This document shows positions 1 to 5,803 of a DNA stretch of 6,876 nt, piece by piece (the first letter of the stretch is position 1; every line of letters starts with the position of its first letter). The stretch covers positions 1 through 6,876 of the forward strand of contig JAADDG010000096.1 of NCBI GenBank assembly GCA_013154075.1, given 5' to 3'. The translations under genes and the position numbers were made by a program. Under the pieces are notes generated by a model, which saw only the letters and a list, made by a program, of their open reading frames with translations, was not told where the DNA came from and made no database searches. This DNA comes from Campylobacterota bacterium. Lineage in GTDB: Bacteria; Campylobacterota; Campylobacteria; Campylobacterales; JAADDG01.

Positions 1-309
1 CTGTTCCGTTAGAGTCAGGTTTCTTGTGATGTTGTTGGAGTCTATTACGTTTATTATCAGATCGTACTCTTCGTTTAAGAGATACTTTTTGGTAACTTCC
101 TCTTCCGGAGTGTAAGCGTCAAGAGAGTAAAGGCCCGGAAGATCTATCATCTTTATTTCATATTCTCCTCTTTGGAAAGTTACCTCTTTGTACTCTACGG
201 TTACGCCGCTGAAATTTCCGACATGCAGATGAGCTCCGCTTATGGCGTTTATTAGATGGCTTTTACCAACATTCGGTTGGCCTACGAGGGCTATTTTAAT
301 CTGTTTCAT
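1..309 (-). CDS. feoB: FeoB ferrous iron transporter, N-terminal G-domain (partial)
   Basis: FeoB is the inner-membrane Fe(II) transporter with a cytoplasmic GTPase-like domain. Only the first 103 residues lie in the window; the rest continues past the left edge. Seen in the translation: G1/P-loop GQPNVGKS (residues 10-17), the G2 threonine in FSGVTVE (Thr37), G3 DLPG (56-59), and the family-typical stretch NVIDSNNITRNLTL (88-101) leading into the switch region. The start at 309 is supported by a GGAG motif about seven bases upstream. It lies inside the end of feoA (14-base overlap, different frame), so translation is probably coupled. The gene is third in an apparent porin-feoA-feoB operon behind a Fur box, which points to iron repression. 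The G4/G5 motifs and the membrane domain are not visible, so completeness cannot be judged. Confidence 0.95.
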   Translation of the reverse strand, partial: MKQIKIALVGQPNVGKSHLINAISGAHLHVGNFSGVTVEYKEVTFQRGEYEIKMIDLPGLYSLDAYTPEEEVTKKYLLNEEYDLIINVIDSNNITRNLTLTEQ

Positions 310-532
310 TATTTTTCTCCACTTCTATGCACTCGGCTTCCTCTTTTCGTATGGCTATTCTTGTGGAATCTACCAAAATTTCGAACGTTCCCTTTGCCGC
401 CGTATGTTTTAAGACTTTGATTTTCACTCCCTTAGCCACTCCCAAACCGAAAAGCCTGCTTTTTAACGGCTCTTGGCATTTTATCTTTTTTATGATTCCC
501 TCATCGTTTATTTTCAGATCTTTTAATGTCAT
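296..532 (-). CDS. feoA: FeoA family ferrous iron transport accessory protein
   Basis: A 78-residue protein of the usual FeoA size. FeoA is a small cytoplasmic SH3-like beta-barrel that works with FeoB. Recognisable is the core around residues 23-42, LKSRLFGLGVAKGVKIKVLK, which matches the family pattern of a conserved Leu-Gly turn (usually LGxxPG; here the Pro is Ala) followed by a hydrophobic beta strand. The later segment TFEILVDSTRIAIRKEEA (49-66) fits the closing strands, where FeoA proteins typically read 'vxgxrvaLrxeea'. The ATG at 532 has a strong upstream AGGAAGGG. The gene begins 8 bases after the porin stop and overlaps feoB by 14 bases, so it sits in the middle of one transcript. 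The family call is firm and is reinforced by feoB next door. Confidence 0.93.
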   Translation of the reverse strand: MTLKDLKINDEGIIKKIKCQEPLKSRLFGLGVAKGVKIKVLKHTAAKGTFEILVDSTRIAIRKEEAECIEVEKNNETD

Positions 533-540
533 TTCCCTTC

Positions 541-1749
541 CTAAAAATCGTAATTTACAATTATTCTAAAAATATCGTAATCTTCGTTTAAAACGGTTTT
601 GTCGTCTATTTTTGCGTAAACACCGCTTAGAGATATGTTTTTGTAAGAGTATTCGGCGATTATATCAAGTTCCGATGTGTTGTAGTTTGTTTTTTCTCTT
701 GCTTGAAATTCTCCGTAGATCGCTCCTAAACTCAAACCTTTTACAAAGTTGTCCATTGAACTCATAGCACCCAAAACCCAAGCCTCTCCTTTCTCTCCCA
801 TTCCGTCTATCGTTTGATCTTCAAGAGAGGTGAAAAAGGCTCCCCCTCCGAACGTATCGCTTTGAAAGGGGCCGGTATCTCCGCTATCTTTGTTATATGC
901 TCCCATCAAAGAGATGTTTTTGTAATCTATCTGCAAAGCCGCTCCCCATGTTGATGAATCCACTTTGCCAAGAAGGGCCTCTTTTCTATCTTGAGCTTTA
1001 TCGTATTGAAGGCTTACCGATAGATCGATCGGATTTAGGGCTATTTTATAACCGCTTTCAAGGTAAAAGACGTTTGCTATTTTGTCAAGATCGTAATACC
1101 AAATCTGAAAATTGAAATTTTCCTTTTCATAGATTGCGGATGCCAAATAGATACCTTCTGTATCTTCCTCTATTCCCAAAATATCTGATATTTTCGTAAA
1201 TTTTGACGGATTTGTCCCGTTTTCCCATCCGGCCATTTTATCTATTTTACCGAGTGTTAAAGTAACGTTTGGAATATCTTTGTTTATCAACATATAGGCG
1301 TTGAAATAGTTTGGCATCATCCTTATATCGTCGCTGTCTGCGTGAGGAGTGTCTATAAGCTGCCTTCCTATTTTGATTTTTGTGTTTTTATAGGTATAGT
1401 CTATGTAAGCTTTGGATAAAACGGTAAAACCCGACTTGTCGGCATCGAAAAAATCTGGATTTATCTTTTGAGGATCGCTGTTATTTAATCCCAAACTTCT
1501 TACGGTATAAAATTCGGCTCCTAATAAAAATCCTTTTATTCTCTCACTCTTTATTCCCAGATGTCCTCCCAAAGCGAAAGCTTTTGAGTCTTCTTCGTTT
1601 AAGCCTCCTTTATTGTTTTGCATTATGTAGCCGGCTCTTATTTGAGCCTCCGTATGCTCTTTTAGATCGAAATTTTCGCTGCTTGCCCATAAAGAGTTGG
1701 CAACCAAGATTGTAGAGAGTAATCCGATCGCTCCTTGTGCCCCTTTCAT
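541..1749 (-). CDS. OprD-family outer membrane porin
   Basis: A 402-residue outer-membrane beta-barrel protein. Residues 1-22 are a signal peptide (charged start, hydrophobic core, likely cleavage after LWA). The chain then alternates short amphipathic strands with polar loops and ends in the C-terminal aromatic VNYDF expected of a barrel inserted by the Bam machinery. The block around residues 127-160 (IGRQLIDTPHADSDDIRMMPNYFNAY, given here in part) is the OprD/OprE hallmark, usually close to 'GRQ..DTP....DsRm.P..F.a'. The length fits the family. The ATG at 1749 follows GGAG at seven bases spacing. It is first in the operon with feoA and feoB, directly behind a Fur box, so a role in letting iron or an iron ligand through the outer membrane is a reasonable inference. 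OprD porins vary widely in substrate, so the cargo is not established. Confidence 0.88.
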   Translation of the reverse strand: MKGAQGAIGLLSTILVANSLWASSENFDLKEHTEAQIRAGYIMQNNKGGLNEEDSKAFALGGHLGIKSERIKGFLLGAEFYTVRSLGLNNSDPQKINPDFFDADKSGFTVLSKAYIDYTYKNTKIKIGRQLIDTPHADSDDIRMMPNYFNAYMLINKDIPNVTLTLGKIDKMAGWENGTNPSKFTKISDILGIEEDTEGIYLASAIYEKENFNFQIWYYDLDKIANVFYLESGYKIALNPIDLSVSLQYDKAQDRKEALLGKVDSSTWGAALQIDYKNISLMGAYNKDSGDTGPFQSDTFGGGAFFTSLEDQTIDGMGEKGEAWVLGAMSSMDNFVKGLSLGAIYGEFQAREKTNYNTSELDIIAEYSYKNISLSGVYAKIDDKTVLNEDYDIFRIIVNYDF

Positions 1750-1789
1750 TAATTTACTCCTTTTTTAGCACCGTATTTTGGATTCGTAG

Positions 1790-1795
1790 ATTATC
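1790..1795 (-). promoter_or_regulatory. Candidate -10 element of the porin-feoAB operon
   Basis: On the minus strand the hexamer GATAAT lies about 40 bases upstream of the porin start codon. No good -35 is seen at 17 bases (TCTTTT at best), as is usual for vegetative promoters in Campylobacterota. The Fur palindrome at 1820-1836 lies at the -35 edge, a sensible place for repression. The assignment rests on position and a five-of-six match only. Confidence 0.4.
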
Positions 1796-1819
1796 TCTCA
1801 AAACTCTTTAAAAAAAGAT

Positions 1820-1836
1820 AAAATGATAATCATTTT
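1820..1836. promoter_or_regulatory. Fur box
   Basis: AAAATGATAATCATTTT is a perfect inverted repeat: two 8-base arms around a central A at 1828. The 19 bases centred there match 16 of 19 positions of the classical Fur consensus GATAATGATAATCATTATC. It lies about 70-87 bases upstream of the porin start, beside the candidate -35. The adjoining AT-rich run up to about 1854 could hold further weak Fur hexamers. It probably allows iron-loaded Fur to shut off porin-feoA-feoB. The candidate promoter of the rightward channel operon is more than 60 bases away, so control of that side is less likely. Confidence 0.85.
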
Positions 1837-1898
1837 CATAATTATTCTTATTTTCGGAAAATTTTCTTCTCTAAAGAGGCTATTAAGTTAGATAGTCT

Positions 1899-1904
1899 TA
1901 TAAT
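1899..1904 (+). promoter_or_regulatory. Candidate -10 element of the DUF6394-channel operon
   Basis: A perfect TATAAT on the plus strand, about 80 bases upstream of the DUF6394 start, predicts transcription from about 1911. No clear -35 is seen at 17-18 bases. The last two bases overlap the left arm of the 27-bp palindrome at 1903-1929, so a protein bound there would block this promoter. Confidence 0.5.
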
Positions 1905-1929
1905 TTAGTTAAATGCGATTTAACTAAAT
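1903..1929. promoter_or_regulatory. Perfect 27-bp palindrome, probable operator
   Basis: Arms ATTTAGTTAAAT (1903-1914) and ATTTAACTAAAT (1918-1929) are exact reverse complements around a GCG centre, 12-3-12 with no mismatch. The palindrome begins in the last two bases of a TATAAT box and covers the expected transcription start, a classic place for a repressor dimer. It is unlike the Fur box, and I do not recognise the regulator. It is a poor terminator candidate because the stem is AT-rich and no T run follows immediately. The symmetry is certain; the operator role is inferred. Confidence 0.6.
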
Positions 1930-1966
1930 CGATACCTTTTTTGTAGGAAAATTGTCGGTATCGATT
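1927..1966 (+). repeat. Inverted repeat in the leader of the channel operon (10-bp stem, 20-base loop)
   Basis: AATCGATACC (1927-1936) and GGTATCGATT (1957-1966) are exact reverse complements with 20 bases between them. If transcription starts near 1911, this lies in the 5' leader and ends four bases before the likely ribosome binding site AGAGAGG (1971-1977), so it could affect translation or be a second protein site. It shares AAT with the right arm of the 27-bp palindrome, so the two structures compete. The six-T run at 1937-1942 lies in the loop, so this is not a standard terminator. Confidence 0.5.
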
Positions 1967-1985
1967 GGAAAGAGAGGCGGTTGTT

Positions 1986-2366
1986 ATGAATATAGGGAAG
2001 GTGATTTCGGGCTTTTTTATCATTTTGGCGATGACGCTTAATTTCGGTTTTTTTTACGGTGATCCGGGCGATTTGACGGAGCATAGCAGATATGAGCTTT
2101 TTGCCGCGATAGTTGTCAATTTGATAGCTACCGTGCTAAAGCTTGGAGATAAAACGCAGATGGGATCTGTGTTGCTTGCTACGAGTCTTGTTGCGGATAT
2201 TCAGCTGATAGCTTCGGCTTCCATTTGGGCTATAGGGCTTTACGGTTTAGGAGGATTGAACAAAGAGATGACTATAGCTATAGTCTCTTTATCCGGAGGC
2301 GCACTGCTTGCCAATATAACTTCGGTCGTTTTGTTTGTGGGTGAAACTTTGAAATCTAAGAGATAG
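1986..2366 (+). CDS. Small four-helix membrane protein, DUF6394-like, K+ channel partner
   Basis: A 126-residue integral membrane protein with no recognised catalytic motif. About four hydrophobic segments are visible, roughly residues 3-23, 36-52, 59-86 and 95-118. They are separated by short polar loops, one with the charged stretch GDPGDLTEHSRYE (25-37) and one with LKLGDKTQMG (51-60). It resembles the DUF6394 family of small membrane proteins from Campylobacterota, by memory of the family rather than by search. I chose ATG 1986 because AGAGAGG lies eight bases upstream; the in-frame TTG at 1965 would place the start inside the inverted-repeat arm without a good ribosome site. Its stop lies two bases before the channel gene, so the products are probably made in proportion and may work together, for example as an accessory subunit. 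That role is inference from layout only. Confidence 0.8.
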   Translation: MNIGKVISGFFIILAMTLNFGFFYGDPGDLTEHSRYELFAAIVVNLIATVLKLGDKTQMGSVLLATSLVADIQLIASASIWAIGLYGLGGLNKEMTIAIVSLSGGALLANITSVVLFVGETLKSKR

Positions 2367-2368
2367 AG

Positions 2369-4042
2369 ATGGAAAATTATGCTCTTTGGATCATTATCCG
2401 CCGTATGCGGATACCTTTTTTGGTGATTATCGTAACTTTTTCTATTTCCATTATAGGGCTTATGATGATAGAGGGGATGGACGATCAGGGACATCCTTAT
2501 AGAATGAACTTTTTTGACGCTTTCTACTTCGTAAGCTATATGGCCACTACGATAGGTTTCGGAGAGGCTCCTTACACTTTTACCTATCCTCAAAGGCTTT
2601 GGGTTTCGTTTTGTATCTATTTGACGGTGATAGGGTGGTTTTACGGGATAGGAACGATCGTAGCTCTTATTCAGGATAAGACTCTTTTGGAAGAGATTAC
2701 GAGAAATCGCTTTAAAAAGGAGCTAAATGCCATTACTGGAAATTTTATACTCTTTTTGGGTTATAGCAAAGTTACAAAAGAGATCATAGATAGAGTAAAC
2801 GGATATGACAATAGGATAGTCGTAATAGATAAAGATGAGAATAAAATAAACGCTTTGGAGCTTGAGGAGTATAATCCCGTGGTTCCGGCTTTGAAAGGAA
2901 ATATCGAAGATTCCGAGGTTTTGAAATTTGCCGGGATCGAGAGAAAAAATTGCAAGTGGGTGGTATCTTTATTGAAAGATGAGACAAAAAACGTAAAAAC
3001 CGCATTGATGTGCAAGATTTTGAATGAAAAGGCTTCCGTAATCGTAAAGGCTACGAATTCGGAGTTTAAAGAGTATCTTGCTAATCTTGGTATAAGAAAC
3101 GTCATAGATCCTTTCAGCATTATTTCCAAAAGAATATATTTAGCTCACGCGGCCGTACATATTTGGCTTTTGGAGAGATGGGTGATGACCGGAGTTTTGT
3201 ATAAAAGTGACGTAAAAAAGTATCTTTTTCCAAAAGGTAAATATATAGTTTGCAGTTCGGGAATGATGGGAAAAGCGATTTCGGAAGGTTTAAGAAAGGC
3301 CGGGGTGGAGCATGTGGTTTTGAATATCAATAAGTGCGATTCTAAAGGATGTTTTCAAAACGTTTTCGGAGATAAGAAGGATCTTGAATTTTTGGAGAAA
3401 AACGGGGTAAAAGAGGCGGTGGCGATTATAGCGGCGACTAAAGATGATTTTATCAATTTGATGATTTTAAAGAGTGCCAAAAAGATAAATCCCAAAATAT
3501 TTACGATAGCGAGAGAAAACACTCTTGATGATTTGAGTATTTTCGAGGCCGCTCATCTTGATAGAAACTATGTTTTGGAAGAGATTTTAATAGAAAAAAC
3601 ATACAATTATATAAACAAACCTTTGGCAAATATTTTTGTAAAAAGGATAGTTAAAGAGAGTGACGAGTGGGGTAAAAAGATGATAGATATGCTTCTTGAC
3701 AGAGTGGGAGAAGATCCTAAACTTTACGAAATAAAGATAGTTGAAAGCGAAGCCTATGCCCTTTATAATTTTCTAAAAGATGGCGGCAGAGTGGATTATG
3801 AGACGATTTTAAGGGATAGAGGAGATAGAAAGAAGATGGCCAAAGTGGCTTTGCTTTTGCTCAAACGGGGAGAGAAGATCATTTTGCAGCCCAATTTAAA
3901 AAGAGAGGTGATGATAGGAGACGAGCTTCTTTTGGCGGCAAACGATGATAGTTTTAACGATTTTGAGTATGTAGTGGAAAATTATTACGAACTTCATTAT
4001 GTGATGGAGGGTGAAGAGAAAAATATTCCTATCTTTGGTTAA
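2369..4042 (+). CDS. Two-helix K+ channel with tandem RCK (TrkA-N/TrkA-C) domains
   Basis: A 557-residue ligand-gated-type potassium channel subunit. Helix 1 spans about residues 14-34, the pore loop 49-66 carries the selectivity filter TTIGFGE (60-66; canonical TVGYGD), and helix 2 spans about 77-101. Two Rossmann-type RCK domains follow: RCK1 from about 125 (FILFLGYSKVTKE, then VVIDKDE with Asp154) to 255, and RCK2 from about 290 (YIVCSSGMMGKAI) to 410. The C-terminal part (about 450-540, with EVMIGDELLLAAND) looks like a TrkA-C ligand-binding lobe. Both glycine motifs are degenerate (GYSKVT; SSGMMG), so nucleotide binding may be altered. The layout resembles dual-RCK channels such as GsuK or BK-type gating rings. 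The gene is coupled to the upstream DUF6394-like gene (two-base gap, AAGAGA as ribosome site inside that gene). It probably sets K+ flux or membrane potential in response to a cytoplasmic ligand. Confidence 0.88.
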   Translation: MENYALWIIIRRMRIPFLVIIVTFSISIIGLMMIEGMDDQGHPYRMNFFDAFYFVSYMATTIGFGEAPYTFTYPQRLWVSFCIYLTVIGWFYGIGTIVALIQDKTLLEEITRNRFKKELNAITGNFILFLGYSKVTKEIIDRVNGYDNRIVVIDKDENKINALELEEYNPVVPALKGNIEDSEVLKFAGIERKNCKWVVSLLKDETKNVKTALMCKILNEKASVIVKATNSEFKEYLANLGIRNVIDPFSIISKRIYLAHAAVHIWLLERWVMTGVLYKSDVKKYLFPKGKYIVCSSGMMGKAISEGLRKAGVEHVVLNINKCDSKGCFQNVFGDKKDLEFLEKNGVKEAVAIIAATKDDFINLMILKSAKKINPKIFTIARENTLDDLSIFEAAHLDRNYVLEEILIEKTYNYINKPLANIFVKRIVKESDEWGKKMIDMLLDRVGEDPKLYEIKIVESEAYALYNFLKDGGRVDYETILRDRGDRKKMAKVALLLLKRGEKIILQPNLKREVMIGDELLLAANDDSFNDFEYVVENYYELHYVMEGEEKNIPIFG

Positions 4043-4066
4043 AGCGAATTTCCAAAAGGTCGATTT
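4040..4066 (+). promoter_or_regulatory. Sigma-28 (FliA)-type promoter of the first chemoreceptor
   Basis: TAAA (4040-4043), then exactly 15 bases, then GTCGATTT (4059-4066). This follows the sigma-28 pattern TAAA-N15-GCCGATAA, with the CGATWT form of the -10 reported for Campylobacter. The TAAA overlaps the stop codon of the channel gene. The distance to the chemoreceptor start is 31 bases. The same signature with the same spacing precedes the other chemoreceptor at 6213-6239, which supports it well beyond a single match in AT-rich DNA. Confidence 0.6.
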
Positions 4067-4097
4067 TGATTTATAAAACTATGTGAAAGGATAAAAT

Positions 4098-5180
4098 ATG
4101 TCATTCTTTGCCAAAGATACTTCTTTGAATCAAGATCGACTTTCTGCGGAGGTAGATCGGCTAAAAGAGAGAATTTTAAAGTTGGAAGAGGAGAACGCCT
4201 CATTAAAGAGAGCTTTAGAAGAAAGAAGCGAGTTTAAGCCTAAAGGTTTGATGGAGTCGCAAAATAGGCATCTTAGATCCAATGTTATGGATATTCAGCA
4301 AAATTTGGCCGAATCGGTTGAGGCTTCGAAAGAGGGAAACGCTAAATTGAAAGAGCTTGTAAACGTTATAAAAACGGTAGAGGAGAAGACTTCGGATATT
4401 ACAAAAAATCTTGAAGAGTTAAACGGTTTCGCTCACGATTCCATAAGATCCGTAGAGTCTTTGACAAGCAGAGCGGAAGATGTAAGTAACGTTTTGGATT
4501 TGATTAAAGATATTTCCGATCAAACGAATCTTTTGGCCTTGAATGCCGCGATCGAGGCTGCAAGAGCCGGGGAGTTTGGAAGAGGGTTTGCGGTGGTTGC
4601 GGATGAAGTTAGAAAACTTGCCGATAGGACCGATAAAGCCGTAGCTGAAGTTAATATCTCTTTGCAGTCTATGAGGCAGGATGTGGATAATATAAGTACT
4701 CAATACGAAGAGATTGTAAGTAGTATAAAAGACTCCGTAGAGTCGGTTGTGGAAGTGGATAGATTTTTGCTTGAAAAAACCGATACAATGTCGGAGGTTT
4801 TGGATTTCAATAATCATACCAACGATAGAATTTTTATGGCTTTGGCGAAACTCGATCATATTTTATGGAAAATAAACACTTATATTTCAGCCATTACTTC
4901 CAAAGAGCAGTTTAGTTTCGTAAATCATCACGATTGTCGATTGGGTAAATGGTACTATGAGGGTGAAGGTAGGGAGTATTTTAGAAAGACTCCGAGTTTC
5001 TCAAAACTTGAAAATCCGCATTCAAGAGTACACAACCTAACTAAAGAGATTTTCAATATTATAAATGAAGATAAAGAGAATTTCGAGGCTTTTGCCAAGG
5101 TTTTTAAGGAGATGGAGGAAGAGAGCGAAAAAGTTTTCGAGATTTTAGATAAAATATTGCAGGAAAAAGAGAGACATTAA
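4098..5180 (+). CDS. Soluble methyl-accepting chemotaxis protein with C-terminal CZB zinc domain (TlpD-like)
   Basis: A 360-residue cytoplasmic chemoreceptor without signal peptide or membrane helix. Residues 8-45 form a charged coiled coil, and 60-250 are the helical signalling hairpin. The highly conserved tip (138-178: ISDQTNLLALNAAIEAARAG, then EFGRGFAVVADEVRKLADRT) is what binds CheA and CheW. The C-terminal CZB domain (about 245-355) shows its hallmarks: LDHILWK (His254), HHDCRLGKWYY (His277/278, Cys280) and PHSRVH (His308, His312), consistent with a 3-His/1-Cys zinc site. The architecture matches Helicobacter TlpD, a soluble receptor tied to redox and energy responses; that ligand role is transferred from the family. 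ATG 4098 has AAAGGA six bases upstream. A sigma-28-type promoter lies just before it, and the DUF2238 gene follows 17 bases later. Confidence 0.93.
   Translation: MSFFAKDTSLNQDRLSAEVDRLKERILKLEEENASLKRALEERSEFKPKGLMESQNRHLRSNVMDIQQNLAESVEASKEGNAKLKELVNVIKTVEEKTSDITKNLEELNGFAHDSIRSVESLTSRAEDVSNVLDLIKDISDQTNLLALNAAIEAARAGEFGRGFAVVADEVRKLADRTDKAVAEVNISLQSMRQDVDNISTQYEEIVSSIKDSVESVVEVDRFLLEKTDTMSEVLDFNNHTNDRIFMALAKLDHILWKINTYISAITSKEQFSFVNHHDCRLGKWYYEGEGREYFRKTPSFSKLENPHSRVHNLTKEIFNIINEDKENFEAFAKVFKEMEEESEKVFEILDKILQEKERH
4503..4631 (+). repeat. Chemoreceptor signalling-tip repeat, copy 1
   Basis: Codons for IKDISDQ...ADRT of the first chemoreceptor. They align without gaps to 6689-6817 of the second, with 119 of 129 bases equal (my hand count). 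This includes identical runs of 32 and 29 bases. All ten differences are at third codon positions and only two change the residue (both Asp to Glu). Confidence 0.9.
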
Positions 5181-5197
5181 CAGAGGATTTTAAAAAG

Positions 5198-5803
5198 TTG
5201 CAAAAAATTCGGAAATATTTTCCTCATATTTTATTATTTATCTATATCGTTTTGTTTGCGGTATGTGCCGTAAATCCGTATGATAAGACGGTGTGGATTG
5301 CGGAGAACGTCACTGTTTTGATCGTGATTTTACCTTTGGTACTTACGTTCAAAAAGTTTCGTTTTTCCAATACGGCCTATTTTTTGATGAGCGTGTGGGT
5401 CTATATGCATACTATAGGGGGACATTTTACGTTTGCTAAAGTTCCTTTTGATTTTATAAACGATCTTTTCGGATGGGAGAGAAACAATTACGATAGAATA
5501 GCCCATTTTAGTGTCGGTTTTTACTCTTATGCGATAGCCGAAATTTTGGATAGAAAAAGAGTTGTAAACTCAAAAGTGATTTTATTTTTGTTTCCTATTT
5601 TTTCTATAGCTACGGTCGCAGCCGTTTATGAGATCATAGAGTGGCTTGCGGCCGTATATCTCGATCCGAATGCCGGTGCCGACTATGTAGGGGCACAGGG
5701 AGATATATGGGATGCGCAAAAAGATATGGCGATGGATATATCGGGAGCTATCTTTGCAACTATTTTGTATTTTTGGAAGGAGAAACCTTCCAAAAAGTTT
5801 TAA
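5198..5803 (+). CDS. DUF2238 (YjdF-like) inner-membrane protein
   Basis: A 201-residue polytopic membrane protein of the DUF2238/YjdF type; no biochemical role is firmly known to me. Hydrophobic segments are visible at about residues 9-26, 32-51, 57-75, 101-117, 126-148 and 180-194. Conserved-looking polar motifs sit at the membrane edges: HTIGGHFTF (71-79), NNYDRIAHFSVGF (96-108), EIIEW (145-149) and GDIWDAQKDMAMD (168-180). Such His, Asp and Glu positions could be catalytic or metal-binding, but that is a guess. Translation most likely starts at TTG 5198: the hydrophobic N-terminal helix needs it, the next internal ATG would remove two helices, and GAGG lies 11 bases upstream. It follows the chemoreceptor by 17 bases, probably on one transcript. 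Its last codons form half of a terminator hairpin, and its stop overlaps the convergent FTR stop. Confidence 0.82.
   Translation: MQKIRKYFPHILLFIYIVLFAVCAVNPYDKTVWIAENVTVLIVILPLVLTFKKFRFSNTAYFLMSVWVYMHTIGGHFTFAKVPFDFINDLFGWERNNYDRIAHFSVGFYSYAIAEILDRKRVVNSKVILFLFPIFSIATVAAVYEIIEWLAAVYLDPNAGADYVGAQGDIWDAQKDMAMDISGAIFATILYFWKEKPSKKF
5770..5801 (+). terminator. Intrinsic terminator overlapping the DUF2238 3' end
   Basis: TTTTTGGAAGG (5770-5780) pairs perfectly with CCTTCCAAAAA (5786-5796) across the 5-base loop AGAAA. On the plus strand it is followed by G and four T residues. The stem encodes residues of the C-terminal tail FWKEKPSKKF, so it ends the chemoreceptor-DUF2238 transcript within the gene. 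It also lies 3' of the FTR stop, but minus-strand RNA has no U run after the stem, so termination in that direction would be weaker. Confidence 0.7.

Noticed and set aside
1903..1942. The 27-bp palindrome and following T run as a rho-independent terminator
   Set aside because: The stem is almost all A/T, the T run begins seven bases after the stem, and no gene ends upstream on the plus strand. An operator role fits better.
1965..1985. Seven-residue upstream extension of the DUF6394-like protein from a TTG at 1965
   Set aside because: The TTG lies in the right arm of the leader inverted repeat with no good ribosome site, while ATG 1986 has AGAGAGG at eight bases.
2240..2593. 117-codon minus-strand open frame across the DUF6394-channel junction
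   Set aside because: It overlaps two well-supported plus-strand genes, has no family resemblance and no plausible ribosome site, so it is a shadow frame.
4419..4859. 146-codon minus-strand open frame inside the first chemoreceptor
   Set aside because: It is antisense to a highly conserved signalling domain and its translation has no recognisable motif.
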